NCBI GenBank assembly: GCA_963678095.2
Contig: OY782746.1
Span: 1 to 64,000, forward strand
Length of the DNA: 64,000 nucleotides
Direction: 5' to 3'
Source: G963678095 sp963678095
Lineage (GTDB): Bacteria; Bacillota; Negativicutes; Selenomonadales; Selenomonadaceae
Shown: positions 25,901 through 33,249 of the stretch, one piece after another
Layout of the letters: every line of letters begins with the position of its first letter
Position numbering within the stretch: position 1 is the stretch's first letter
The notes under the pieces: model-generated
Database searches by the model: none
The model's input: the letters and a program-made list of their open reading frames with translations, nothing else
Told to the model about the DNA's origin: nothing
Made by a program: the position numbers and the translations under genes

Positions 25901-27715
25901 GTGTACGAAGCATTAACGGATAAATATCATAATTATGTTCCTATGGCGCGTGATTTCGCTGATGAATCCGGTCTTGAAAAAGGTTTTGGCATGGGCGGCC
26001 AAGGATTTGGCAATGTCCGGGCAGCTCTTAAATCCATATCAGAAGAAGGATCTACACGCCAGGTCGTTTCCCCGCTTGAAAGTATCGTGAAAAACACCTA
26101 CGCTATGTTAAATCTCGTCGAGCGGAACCGTGTCGGGCAAACCTTCGTCAAGATGGCCGAAGGGGACCGCGTCGGGAAACTTGTCGAAGAAGTCACCGGG
26201 ACTGCAAATACGAAAGACAGTACCTTTTCTGTGTGGGTGAACGGAGAAAAGAAAGTGTACCAAACAGAGCCGGAAATTTACCGAGCCATTATGTCGGTGA
26301 ACAAAGATACGGCCAATATTATCACAAAATTACTCAGCCCGCCGGCGCAGCTATTGCGAGCCGGAGCCACATTGACACCGGATTTCGCAATTAAAAATAT
26401 TATGCGTGATAGTTTCAGCGCAGCCGTATTTTCGCGTTATGGTTTTAGGCCTATAATTGACCATGCAGCAGGCATTTTCCACATGGCACAGCAAGATGCT
26501 CTCTTTCACGAGTATAAAGCCAGTGGCGCGCTTATGAGTACCATGGTGGGCCTGGACCGAGATTATGTTCAAGGTTCACTGAAGGGCTTGTACAAAAAAG
26601 ATATGGCACATTATTGGAATCACTATAATCCAGTGCAGCTTCTGAGGGGCTTCTCGGAGATGCTTGAAACAGCGACTCGACTAGGCGAATATGGCCGAGC
26701 CGTTGGCAAAGGCGTGTCCGTAGAAGATGCGGCACTTTCTGCTCGTGATATATCCCTGGACTTTAGTCAGCATGGCGTATACGGGAAAACAGCGAATAAG
26801 ATAATTGCTTTTTTTAACGCCGGAGTGCAGGAACCTGCCCGCATCATACAGGCATTTAAAGAAAATCCTGTTGGAACATCGGCTAAAATCGCAATGTATA
26901 TCACGTTGCCGTCCGTGGCTTTATGGGCTATGAATCACGATCAACCGTGGTACAAGGAACTGCCTGCCTATCAGAAAAACTTATTTTGGTGTTTCAAAGC
27001 CGGAGATACAGTTTACCGCATTCCGAAGCCATTTGGATTAGGGGTTTTGTTTGGATCTATGCCAGAACGAATGCTTGACTACATGGAAACACACAGACCG
27101 CAAGAAATGAAAGAATGGGCCAGCAGTGCAACCGGTGCCTTTTTGCCAAATTTTATGCCTACTGCGGTGGGGCCAATGATTGAATGGGCTACGAATTATT
27201 CTTTCTTTCAAGGACGCAGTATTGTCCCACAAAAAGAACAGAAACTGCCGGATGAAATGCAATATGGGCCAAATACGTCTGAACTAGCAAAAGAAATCGG
27301 CCGTATTTTGGGGGTATCGCCACGTAAGCTTGATAATACAATCAGTGGGTATGGTGCCGGGCTGGCCAATCAAACACTGAATGTGGCAGATTCCTTGGCT
27401 GATAAACGCGAATATAAAAACCCATTCCAGAAAGCGTTTACCGTGGATCCGATGAAAAGCCCTCAATCTGTGCAAGACTTTTATGACAAACTTAACGAAG
27501 TTCAAAAAATGTACAACGGGGCCAAGGCTACAAAAACGAAATTAGATAAGGACGATCTCCATAATTATAATTTGCTAAATTATGCAAATCAGAACATGGA
27601 ATATCTTAATAAAATGGAACGCATTGCCACGCAAAAGGGAGATGATACAAGGGTGGCAGAGATAAAACGCAAACAATTGGATGTTGCTCAAAAAGCTATG
27701 AAAGTAGTGAGATAA
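22946..27715 (+). CDS. Giant polyvalent ejection protein with NlpC/P60 and zincin motifs
   Basis: 1,589 residues. Around 265-385 an NlpC/P60-like domain has its cysteine in TDCGKLVQ (about residue 290) and histidine in NHVILADG (about 344). Around 660-780 a zinc-metallopeptidase motif HEIGH (about 680-684) follows a beta strand with GVIRTRDHGD. Residues about 1,130-1,500 form a large helical domain (TPDFAIKNIMRDSF, QEPARIIQAF) of the LPD38 type of polyvalent proteins. It is likely packaged in the head, injected, and used to cut cell wall and modify host proteins. No signal peptide. Confidence 0.82.
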   Translation: MDDFLNSLPDNNKNFLDTLEPAQQKPAPSTWENIKNDIKTNIIDPYFNGAQQAWDESLRAENQRVQHIQETYDSLGDNGMSEGEKAQYTIQNNPYTADDQAYEKSAGKQLWKGTVQPVIMGASMVPGPQQAILAPAAGADWLGDVAEKAHNDGVGAAIRENTYGPIVDWASQDDLGKNVMERPVSTIGQGALSALPAAIGGRMVYHGVKAGLGRVGEYDSGLNALDESIPKAPEATGDSFLDALPDARGSKASSPNSGGVPLGDNAFSYAVEKSGTPYELGGDGVSSTDCGKLVQDSFNAAGVDWNNRYVPSMIAEAQEKGAWHPAGDGYIPQKGDAAVVLGDNHVILADGEGGYVGANSSTGVIKKPSISDDFGNVTGYISVDDMTGGRRAQAETAPRSDPYRASESDFQTGDDFKAADIPPDDADIFGRPAEHVADEVPASLMPKEADLPTKESFMDMPIEKATPQDLEDYAFSKMQELPPEQRPIDIPPEMKQPKMLTPEEDALTIFNDEAQKAGFPTDKPAEFPASKEFSKALDHQKIAQEEFIDPVDKILGNSPEYARGVNEEMMNKAYEAVSNNDYKTAAELARRAGENDWAKQFDLLDKTAGGSKPVEPRLSGTPAGEYTGDTITKRQIVKRAAELFVPIRTGRIGKADIMGFADHNAGVIRTRDHGDLNTMAHEIGHITDAALGLRGDAGAFDREFSRVVDNRFGKDAYEPAQKRAEGIAEFMKDYLTNENKAKAEMPEYYSQFKAALEKNPDIKGRVNEVKSMVETWQKQSPEARGRGAVSYADEMKPTVKERAKQAKLKFVEDWVDDKVGLKRVTESYERATGERLATKDDPYKMARLAQNSSVARAQMLVEGDKPELVKAALNKVYGDIVDKGITIKGVLKELDASPELKGRQDYLKEGNFKNWHEALDSLLVARRQAELQTIYADYKGPMSRADAQAIIERAPKALDDAAQKIYTFNDNILRILKENGMIKPEVYEALTDKYHNYVPMARDFADESGLEKGFGMGGQGFGNVRAALKSISEEGSTRQVVSPLESIVKNTYAMLNLVERNRVGQTFVKMAEGDRVGKLVEEVTGTANTKDSTFSVWVNGEKKVYQTEPEIYRAIMSVNKDTANIITKLLSPPAQLLRAGATLTPDFAIKNIMRDSFSAAVFSRYGFRPIIDHAAGIFHMAQQDALFHEYKASGALMSTMVGLDRDYVQGSLKGLYKKDMAHYWNHYNPVQLLRGFSEMLETATRLGEYGRAVGKGVSVEDAALSARDISLDFSQHGVYGKTANKIIAFFNAGVQEPARIIQAFKENPVGTSAKIAMYITLPSVALWAMNHDQPWYKELPAYQKNLFWCFKAGDTVYRIPKPFGLGVLFGSMPERMLDYMETHRPQEMKEWASSATGAFLPNFMPTAVGPMIEWATNYSFFQGRSIVPQKEQKLPDEMQYGPNTSELAKEIGRILGVSPRKLDNTISGYGAGLANQTLNVADSLADKREYKNPFQKAFTVDPMKSPQSVQDFYDKLNEVQKMYNGAKATKTKLDKDDLHNYNLLNYANQNMEYLNKMERIATQKGDDTRVAEIKRKQLDVAQKAMKVVR

Positions 27716-27747
27716 TTTCGCTTAACTAAAATCGAAAGGATGATAAT

Positions 27748-28179
27748 ATGATACTTAACTTTTTACTTAATTTGTACTCGACAACAGAGCTTAAAATTTT
27801 GGCCATTGCCGGAATTGCAGGGGCTGCAATCTCGCGGGCCATAGGCGGGTTTGATGTCCAGATAGAAATGCTGATGTTTTTCGTTTCGCTCGACTACATC
27901 ACAGGAATGTATGCCGGGTGGAAAACAAAACAACTTTCTAGCCAGATCGGCTTCAAAGGAATATTGAAAAAGGCAACGATTTTTATAGTCGTTGCCTTTT
28001 TCTATGGAGCAGATTTGATGCTTAATACCAATACCCTTCGCTATATGGCCATTTGTGGCTATGGCGTACTGGAACTTGTGAGCATTATTGAAAATGCGGA
28101 TCGCGGCGGGTGGGGAGACCTGTTCCCTTACTTCGTTAGAGATAAATTGGCCCAAATAAAAACAGAGCGCAAGCTATAA
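27748..28179 (+). CDS. Phage holin, holin_4_1 family
   Basis: 143 residues. Hydrophobic helices at the N-terminus, LDYITGMYAGWKTKQLSSQIGFKGILKKA, and LRYMAICGYGVLELVSIIENADRGG (read in parts) are diagnostic of the phage_holin_4_1 (toxin secretion/phage lysis) family. It forms the membrane lesion that releases the endolysin encoded next. AAAGGATG precedes ATG 27748. Confidence 0.92.
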   Translation: MILNFLLNLYSTTELKILAIAGIAGAAISRAIGGFDVQIEMLMFFVSLDYITGMYAGWKTKQLSSQIGFKGILKKATIFIVVAFFYGADLMLNTNTLRYMAICGYGVLELVSIIENADRGGWGDLFPYFVRDKLAQIKTERKL

Positions 28180-28195
28180 GAGAGGATGAATTAGG

Positions 28196-28789
28196 ATGAT
28201 GAAGGGTATTGATGTATCTGATAACAACGGTGTCGTGAACTGGCAGGCGATTGCTGATGCAGGGATTGAGTTTGCAATGGTCGCATGCAGTTATGGAAAA
28301 ACGGGGCGGCATGATCGATTTATTGAGAATGTGAATGGCGCGCATGCGGTAGGGCTGAAAGTTGGAGCTTTCCACTACTCATATGCACTGGCACCGGATG
28401 ATGCGCTGCTAGAAGTTAAAAACTGCCGAGCGGCAATTGATGAAGCTGGTGTGCTGCTTGAGCTTCCAATATTTTTCGACATGGAAGATGCCGACGGTTG
28501 GAAAGCGGACCATGGGTTTGATTTTTCACAAGAAAATGTCAATGCTATTTGCAAAAATTTTATCGGTAATGTTGGCTTGGATTGTGGTGTGTATGCATCG
28601 CTGTCATGGCTTCAAAGCCTTATTGATTGGAAGTCGCTAAAATGTGCTGTCTGGAATGCCGAATGGATTGATCCAGGCGAAGATCCGGACGATCATCCAG
28701 ACAGTGACAGCATCCGGGGCTATATGTGGCAGTATACAAATAAACTTGTGATCGGCGGCCGGGAATTTGATGGGGATATCTTATATTAA
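28196..28789 (+). CDS. GH25 muramidase endolysin
   Basis: 197 residues. GIDVSDNNGVVNW at the start, FFDMED (catalytic Asp-x-Glu pair, about residues 97-102), CGVYASLSWLQSL and YMWQYTN at the end are the GH25 lysozyme blocks. It hydrolyses the glycan strands of peptidoglycan. No signal peptide and no cell-wall-binding domain, which fits release through the holin and, in a diderm host, lysis from inside only. MM start; the second ATG at 28199 is an alternative. Confidence 0.93.
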   Translation: MMKGIDVSDNNGVVNWQAIADAGIEFAMVACSYGKTGRHDRFIENVNGAHAVGLKVGAFHYSYALAPDDALLEVKNCRAAIDEAGVLLELPIFFDMEDADGWKADHGFDFSQENVNAICKNFIGNVGLDCGVYASLSWLQSLIDWKSLKCAVWNAEWIDPGEDPDDHPDSDSIRGYMWQYTNKLVIGGREFDGDILY

Positions 28790-28811
28790 AATTTGAGGAG
28801 CGTGTATTTAA

Positions 28812-29078
28812 ATGGATGAAAAGATTAAACAGGACATCGAAAAAATGGAAGCTGCCATCGTGCAGCTTAAAGCTGGTGGCGAAGAATTATTTGCTGACCA
28901 GATCGCGGCACTGCAAAATAAAATCGATACTCTGAAAGCCGAGGCGGCTGCAGCCGTCGATCAAGCTGTAGACGATGTGAACGCTACAGAGCAGAATTTT
29001 GTTGAAAAATACGGTGCAGGCATCGCCCGGGCAATTGAAATTGTTCTGCTGGTGGCTGTTTTGTATAGGATCTTCTGA
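28812..29078 (+). CDS. Coiled-coil protein with C-terminal membrane anchor
   Basis: 88 residues: a charged coiled coil (residues 1-65) followed by a single C-terminal helix EIVLLVAVLYRIF. TGAGGAGCG lies upstream of ATG 28812. This topology resembles small lysis-cassette proteins of the XhlA type, where the membrane-anchored coil works with the holin. Role inferred from position. Confidence 0.7.
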   Translation: MDEKIKQDIEKMEAAIVQLKAGGEELFADQIAALQNKIDTLKAEAAAAVDQAVDDVNATEQNFVEKYGAGIARAIEIVLLVAVLYRIF

Positions 29079-29148
29079 TAGCCCACAAGGTCGATTATGC
29101 TAGTTTTTACATTGCAATAAAGGGAAACGTAAGCGGATAAAAATAAAA

Positions 29149-29182
29149 GCCCCTCTAATCGAATCCTAGAGGGGCAAATTTT
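29149..29182 (+). terminator. Hairpin within the lysis cassette
   Basis: GCCCCTCTA and TAGAGGGGC form a 9-bp stem with a 9-base loop followed by AAATTTTA, just before the spanin-like genes. The run of U is weak, so partial termination or attenuation is likely. Confidence 0.6.
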
Positions 29183-29199
29183 ATGAAGGAGTGAAAAAG

Positions 29200-29613
29200 T
29201 TGAATGAAAAATATTATCGTTGGATTGGGTATGGTGTTATCGTTATTTTTGTGGTCGCCGCAGGTTGGTTTTTGTTCAGAGACATACACAGTGACAGCGG
29301 ATCAGCTGCAGACGTTGGAAGTAAACTTGAATCAGTTGCAGGCGAACAACGAGCAGCTGAAAAATCTCTTGAATCAGTCCAGTCAGGACTTAATGATAGC
29401 CTCGGAACAGTCGGACAGCTTGAACAGTCAAATAAATCAGCTCAACAGTCAGCTGCAGGAATCGCAGAATCAAATCGAAACATTAAAACAGCAATTGGTA
29501 GTGCTCAAACAGCAAACGGCAACAGCACAGCAATCCTTGCAGACAGCGAACGAAGAATTAAAGAGTGCCTCGGCATCGTTCAAAGCTTACGCAACACAGC
29601 AAGAGAAGATTGA
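29200..29613 (+). CDS. Inner-membrane spanin-like protein
   Basis: 137 residues if started at TTG 29200, which has GAAGGAG 8 bases upstream (GTG 29191 is the in-frame alternative but overlaps that site). One membrane helix near residues 8-26 (WIGYGVIVIFVVAAGWFLF) with few residues before it, then a periplasmic helical domain of about 110 residues rich in Ser, Ala, Gln and Glu. This N-in, coiled-coil layout is that of an i-spanin, which bridges inner and outer membranes at the end of the phage cycle. It shares nearly all its DNA with the next gene, in another frame. Confidence 0.66.
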   Translation: MNEKYYRWIGYGVIVIFVVAAGWFLFRDIHSDSGSAADVGSKLESVAGEQRAAEKSLESVQSGLNDSLGTVGQLEQSNKSAQQSAAGIAESNRNIKTAIGSAQTANGNSTAILADSERRIKECLGIVQSLRNTARED

Positions 29614-29689
29614 AAGCCAACTCCGCACACAGAAAAACTTATGGCAGATCATTGCCGGAGTAGCTGTCGGATACGCAGTTTCAAAATGA
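29204..29689 (+). CDS. Secreted coiled-coil protein with C-terminal membrane anchor, second spanin candidate
   Basis: 161 residues in the frame +1 to the i-spanin-like gene. It has an N-terminal export signal (IIVGLGMVLSLFLW, then a cysteine in VGFCSE), a strong leucine-rich coiled coil from residue 27 to about 143, and a C-terminal hydrophobic helix WQIIAGVAVGYAV. The cysteine lacks the small residue at -1 needed for a normal lipobox, so lipidation is doubtful. ATG 29204 is 12 bases from GAAGGAG, longer than ideal; ATG 29231 is another option. It continues 76 bases beyond its partner. Confidence 0.62.
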   Translation: MKNIIVGLGMVLSLFLWSPQVGFCSETYTVTADQLQTLEVNLNQLQANNEQLKNLLNQSSQDLMIASEQSDSLNSQINQLNSQLQESQNQIETLKQQLVVLKQQTATAQQSLQTANEELKSASASFKAYATQQEKIESQLRTQKNLWQIIAGVAVGYAVSK

Positions 29690-29691
29690 GT

Positions 29692-29731
29692 AAAAGCCGG
29701 GCCTTTGCAGCGACGCAGGGTCCGGCTTTTT
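29692..29731 (+). terminator. Intrinsic terminator ending the prophage late operon
   Basis: AAAAGCCGG (29692-29700) pairs with CCGGCTTTT (29722-29730), with further pairing inside, followed by TTC. It lies 3 bases after the last phage stop. Confidence 0.88.
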
Positions 29732-29743
29732 CACTTGTAGTAC

Positions 29744-29756
29744 ATAATGTTGACAT
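29744..29756 (+). repeat. Direct repeat ATAATGTTGACAT, copy 1
   Basis: This 13-base word occurs again at 29933-29945, 189 bases away, both just beyond the last prophage gene. It contains a TTGACA hexamer, so it may be part of promoters, or part of a recombination site. The core ATGTTGACAT is an imperfect palindrome. Confidence 0.6.
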
Positions 29757-29895
29757 CTTTTATTTTTACGCTTATCGTAGGAATACATGTTCGGATATTT
29801 TTGCTTAATTTACGGTGTTATAACATACCTATTTTCTTTATTTCTTCTATTAAAATAGTGGATGTAAAATGATTGGGCAAATGTAAAAAATAAGA

Positions 29896-29917
29896 AAGCC
29901 TTATTATATAAGGGCTT
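29896..29917 (+). other. Short hairpin in the prophage-chromosome junction
   Basis: AAGCCTTAT and ATAAGGGCTT pair with one bulge around a short loop. No U-tract follows. Function unknown. Confidence 0.4.
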
Positions 29918-29932
29918 GTAAGACAGTAATAT

Positions 29933-29945
29933 ATAATGTTGACAT
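29933..29945 (+). repeat. Direct repeat ATAATGTTGACAT, copy 2
   Basis: Exact copy of 29744-29756. It precedes a 13-bp inverted repeat at 29966-30008. Confidence 0.6.
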
Positions 29946-29965
29946 TTTGTTAATGTTTTCTCTAA

Positions 29966-30008
29966 AAACAGCTGTTCATTAGTTTATTAAACTTTTGAAC
30001 AGCTGTTT
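29966..30008. repeat. 13-bp perfect inverted repeat
   Basis: AAACAGCTGTTCA and TGAACAGCTGTTT are perfect reverse complements separated by 17 AT-rich bases. It may be a bidirectional terminator remnant or a protein-binding site at the prophage edge; no U-run follows on the plus strand. Confidence 0.6.
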
Positions 30009-30100
30009 GTTTCATCGAGAGGGTGCCTTAGCGGCAGGTGAATCTATGATTTTTTGATTAGCCTAGCTGACTTTTTGAGAAAAACAAAGTGGATCTAGCC

Positions 30101-30143
30101 TTGGCCGTTGGTGGCTACAATAGTCCGGCAAAATAACGGCCGA
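30101..30143 (+). other. GC-rich stem in the surE upstream region
   Basis: TTGGCCGTT pairs with AACGGCCGA (9 bp including a G-U) around 25 bases. It lies upstream of the predicted surE promoter, so it is not in that leader. The stretch 30010-30160 around it is GC-richer than its surroundings and has no reading frame worth calling; it may be a small RNA or leftover junction DNA. Confidence 0.35.
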
Positions 30144-30167
30144 CGGGGGCAAATTTAACAGATATTA

Positions 30168-30196
30168 TTGACGGATACCACTTTTTCCTCTAATAT
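30168..30196 (+). promoter_or_regulatory. Promoter of the surE-mtnP-ahcY-mtaD cluster
   Basis: TTGACG (30168-30173), 17 bases, TAATAT (30191-30196). About 100 bases before the surE start. It is the best sigma70 match in this intergenic region. Confidence 0.62.
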
Positions 30197-30299
30197 TAAA
30201 TGTATATGTTTTCAGGCGGATTGGATATAGCTGTCTCTGCTTGATGTACGCATTTGATAGAGATTTAAAGCAATTGGTAAATATAAGGGTGGTGTTTTT

Positions 30300-31058
30300 G
30301 TGCGGATTTTATTGGTAAATGATGATGGCATTGGTGCTCCGGGGATTAGGGCTCTGTGCGAGGTGCTCAGTGAGGATGCAGAAATTGAGGTTGTTGTTGC
30401 TGCTCCGGCCCATGAGCAAAGCGGCATGGCACAGGCAATTACGGTGCACCGCCCGATCCGGGTAGAGGAATACAAGATGTCGATTCATGATATCAGGGCC
30501 TGGAAGATTCATGGAACGCCGGCGGATTGTGTAAAATTGTCGCTGGAGGTTTTACTGGGCGAGGAAAAACCCGACTTGGTGATTTCGGGGATTAACCGCG
30601 GGTCAAATCTCGGGACGGATGTACTCTATTCGGGCACGGTCGGTGCTGCCATTGAGGGATACCTGCATAAAATTCCATCCATCGCCTTGTCGCTTGATGT
30701 ACAGTCAGAAATGGATTTTTCAACAGCCGCCAGGCTGGCAAAAGAAAAGCTGCTTGCCTGGCAGCAGGCGGAAGAACCTTTTTTGTACAATGTGAATTTT
30801 CCTGAGCGCCTTAATTCTCTGGCGGATCCATTTGTGTTTACGAAGCTGGGAACCCGTGATTATGACAATGCCTTTCATCGGCTGATCGATGAGGAAAATC
30901 ATGTGGCATATCAGATGGCCGGAGAGATTTGCGATGGGGAAAATGATGAGGCGACCGACATCTTTGCGGTGAATCAGGGCTATATTTCAGTGACACCGCT
31001 CCAACTGGACCTTACCGATTATCTGGCGATGGAAAACAGATTGCGAACAATGAGATAA
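30300..31058 (+). CDS. surE: 5'/3'-nucleotidase SurE
   Basis: 252 residues. RILLVNDDGIGAPGI at the N-terminus supplies the metal-binding DD pair and SGINRGSNLGTDVLYSGTVGAA (parts) the conserved asparagine/serine blocks of SurE. The enzyme dephosphorylates nucleoside 5'- and 3'-monophosphates, exopolyphosphate in some species, and takes part in stress survival. GTG at 30300 follows AAGGGTGG. It leads a cluster that recycles methylthioadenosine and S-adenosylhomocysteine, whose products are nucleosides and purine bases. Confidence 0.96.
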   Translation: MRILLVNDDGIGAPGIRALCEVLSEDAEIEVVVAAPAHEQSGMAQAITVHRPIRVEEYKMSIHDIRAWKIHGTPADCVKLSLEVLLGEEKPDLVISGINRGSNLGTDVLYSGTVGAAIEGYLHKIPSIALSLDVQSEMDFSTAARLAKEKLLAWQQAEEPFLYNVNFPERLNSLADPFVFTKLGTRDYDNAFHRLIDEENHVAYQMAGEICDGENDEATDIFAVNQGYISVTPLQLDLTDYLAMENRLRTMR

Positions 31059-31124
31059 AGGGTTCATTGGAAAAATACGGGTAAGAATGGTATAATTCTG
31101 ATAGGGAAAAGAGGAGGACGTTTT

Positions 31125-31922
31125 ATGGCAGAGATTGCAATTATTGGCGGTACAGGGGTCTATGATCCCGGAATATTGAAGAACATCCGTTCCGAAGAGG
31201 TTTCGACGCCTTATGGAATAGTCACATATAAAACAGGGGAATATGCAGGCCGCGAGGTAGCCTTTATTCCGCGCCATGGCAGCGAGCATTCCATCCCCCC
31301 GCATAAGATCAATTATCGGGCCAATATTTGGGCGATTAAAAAAATAGGTGTAAAAAAGATCATTGCAACTACGGCGGTGGGCTCACTCAATTCGCAGATG
31401 AAACCGGGGGATTTTGTTTTAATTGATCAGTTTATCGATTTTACAAAAAATCGGATCAGCACCTTTTATGAAGGCGGCGACCGCGGCGTAGTGCATCTTG
31501 ATGTTACGGAGCCTTATTGTCCGTCATTGCGCCGTACGATTAGGGAGGCTGCCCATGAATTGTCGATAGAGATTCATGCAGATGGTGTTTATGTCTGTAC
31601 CGATGGACCGCGTTTTGAGACGCCGGCGGAAGTTAAGATGTTTGCGATGCTTGGCGGCGATGTTGTCGGCATGACAAATGTGCCGGAAGTCGTGCTGGCA
31701 CATGAGGCCGAGATCTGTTATTCGACGGTGTCGATGGTGACCAACTTTGCCGCGGGTATTTCGCCGACCATTTTAACACATGCGGAAGTTTTGGAAACGA
31801 TGGCGGAAAATGGCGAAAAAATAAAACAGTTGATCATGAAATCAATTGAAAAAGCTGACCTGGAGACAGCGGACTGCAACTGTCCGCATATTTTGGCTGA
31901 ATTCGGTGGGTTTAGGCTGTAA
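31125..31922 (+). CDS. mtnP: S-methyl-5'-thioadenosine phosphorylase
   Basis: 265 residues. IIGGTGVYDP, FIPRHGSEHSIPPHKINYRAN, TTAVGSLN, TDGPRFETPAE and GMTNVPEV are the phosphate, ribose and base-binding blocks of the MTAP branch of purine nucleoside phosphorylases. It splits methylthioadenosine with phosphate to adenine and methylthioribose-1-phosphate. GAGGAGG lies before ATG 31125. It is followed 55 bases later by ahcY. A related inosine/guanosine phosphorylase specificity cannot be excluded from sequence alone. Confidence 0.92.
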   Translation: MAEIAIIGGTGVYDPGILKNIRSEEVSTPYGIVTYKTGEYAGREVAFIPRHGSEHSIPPHKINYRANIWAIKKIGVKKIIATTAVGSLNSQMKPGDFVLIDQFIDFTKNRISTFYEGGDRGVVHLDVTEPYCPSLRRTIREAAHELSIEIHADGVYVCTDGPRFETPAEVKMFAMLGGDVVGMTNVPEVVLAHEAEICYSTVSMVTNFAAGISPTILTHAEVLETMAENGEKIKQLIMKSIEKADLETADCNCPHILAEFGGFRL

Positions 31923-31977
31923 GCATCTCGCCGCAGAAATAAGCAAGTATACAACGGAGCAGAGGAGAATGAATTTT

Positions 31978-33219
31978 ATGGAATCTATGATTCGCGATAT
32001 TACATTAGCACCACAGGGGCATGATAAGATTAATTGGGTAAAGAATTTTATGCCGGTATTGGCAAAACTTGATGAAGAGTACTCGAAGACAAAACCGTTT
32101 GCTGGTAAAAAAATGATAATAACCATGCATCTTGAGGCAAAAACAGCCTATCTGGGGCTGGTATTTAAAAATGCCGGGGCCGATGTTGTTGTAACCGGCA
32201 GCAATCCGCTTTCGACGCAGGACGATGTAGCGGCAGCGCTTGTCGATCAGGGCGTCAAGGTTTTTGCCTGGTATGACTGTACGGCTGAAGAATATGATGT
32301 GTTTTTAAACAAGGCACTTGATACGAAACCGGATATGATTATTGACGATGGCGGTGATCTCGTATCAATGCTTCATGGGGAACGGGCTGATCTGGCGGCC
32401 GGCATCATCGGTGGTTCCGAGGAAACGACGACAGGGGTAATCCGCTTGAAGGCATTGGCTGCTGCTGGCAAACTTAAATTCCCGATGATTGCTGCCAATG
32501 ACGCTTATTGCAAGTATTTGTTTGATAATCGCTATGGCACGGGTCAGTCGACCTGGGATGGCATTATGCGCACGACAAATCTTGTTGTTGCCGGCAAAAC
32601 AGCTGTTATCGCTGGTTATGGCTGGTGCGGTAAAGGTGCAGCTATGCGGGCCAAGGGCCTCGGCGCCAATGTTATCGTAACCGAAATTGATCCGATCAAG
32701 GCGATTGAAGCGGCGTTTGATGGTTTCCGTGTGATGCCGATGCAGGAAGCAGCTGCACTGGGCGATATTTTCCTGACAGTAACCGGCTGCAATGATATTA
32801 TTCGTAAAGAGCATTTTGCGGTGATGAAGGATGGCGCGATGATGGCCAATGCGGGTCATTTCGATGTCGAAATCAATAAGGTCGACTTAAATGAGGTATC
32901 GTCTTCCACTCGTACCGTAAGAAAAAATATTGAAGAATTTGTTCAGGCAGATGGCCGTAAGCTTTATCTGCTGGCCGAAGGCCGTCTGGTCAACCTTGCT
33001 GCCGGGGATGGTCATCCGGCAGAGATCATGGATCTTTCGTTTGCCGTACAGTTCTTCTCCGCGCTGCATATTGCAACGAATCATCAGAAGTTGGAAAACA
33101 AGGTATATCTGATGCCGGAAGAGATTAACCAGCGCATTGCTGAGATCAAATTAAAATCGGCCAATATTTCCATTGATGCCTTGACGGAAGCTCAAAAAAC
33201 ATATTTAGCCCAGGAATAA
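31978..33219 (+). CDS. ahcY: Adenosylhomocysteinase-family hydrolase, short type
   Basis: 413 residues from ATG 31978 (GAGGAG 10 bases upstream; ATG 31969 is too close). MHLEAKTAYL, GSNPLSTQDDVAAAL, IDDGGDL, GYGWCGKG (NAD-binding) and NAGHFDVEI are AHCY signatures. The short form lacks the insert of eukaryotic and many bacterial enzymes and resembles archaeal/Thermotoga types. In Methanocaldococcus such an enzyme acts on S-inosylhomocysteine made by an SAH deaminase. Here the next gene is just such a deaminase, so the substrate may be S-inosylhomocysteine; this is inference. Confidence 0.93.
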   Translation: MESMIRDITLAPQGHDKINWVKNFMPVLAKLDEEYSKTKPFAGKKMIITMHLEAKTAYLGLVFKNAGADVVVTGSNPLSTQDDVAAALVDQGVKVFAWYDCTAEEYDVFLNKALDTKPDMIIDDGGDLVSMLHGERADLAAGIIGGSEETTTGVIRLKALAAAGKLKFPMIAANDAYCKYLFDNRYGTGQSTWDGIMRTTNLVVAGKTAVIAGYGWCGKGAAMRAKGLGANVIVTEIDPIKAIEAAFDGFRVMPMQEAAALGDIFLTVTGCNDIIRKEHFAVMKDGAMMANAGHFDVEINKVDLNEVSSSTRTVRKNIEEFVQADGRKLYLLAEGRLVNLAAGDGHPAEIMDLSFAVQFFSALHIATNHQKLENKVYLMPEEINQRIAEIKLKSANISIDALTEAQKTYLAQE

Positions 33220-33249
33220 GCTGGAAAAACCTGAAAAAGAGGTGCTTTC

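Larger units (their letters stand above)
1..29731 (+). mobile_element. Right part of a podovirus-like prophage
   Basis: Continuous run of phage genes almost all on the plus strand: early genes, terminase small and large, P22-type portal, scaffold, SU10-type capsid, adaptors, tail stabiliser, fibre, ejection proteins, holin, endolysin and spanin-like genes. There is no tape measure, tail tube or sheath, so the virion is most likely short-tailed. The last gene ends at 29689 and is followed by an intrinsic terminator. Integrase and repressor are not in the window, so the left end is outside it. The exact right attachment site is not resolved. Confidence 0.93.

Noticed and set aside
30010..30160. 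Riboswitch before the surE cluster
   Set aside because: An SAM or SAH riboswitch would be attractive for this operon, but I could not recognise the conserved core of either, and the best promoter lies downstream of the structure.
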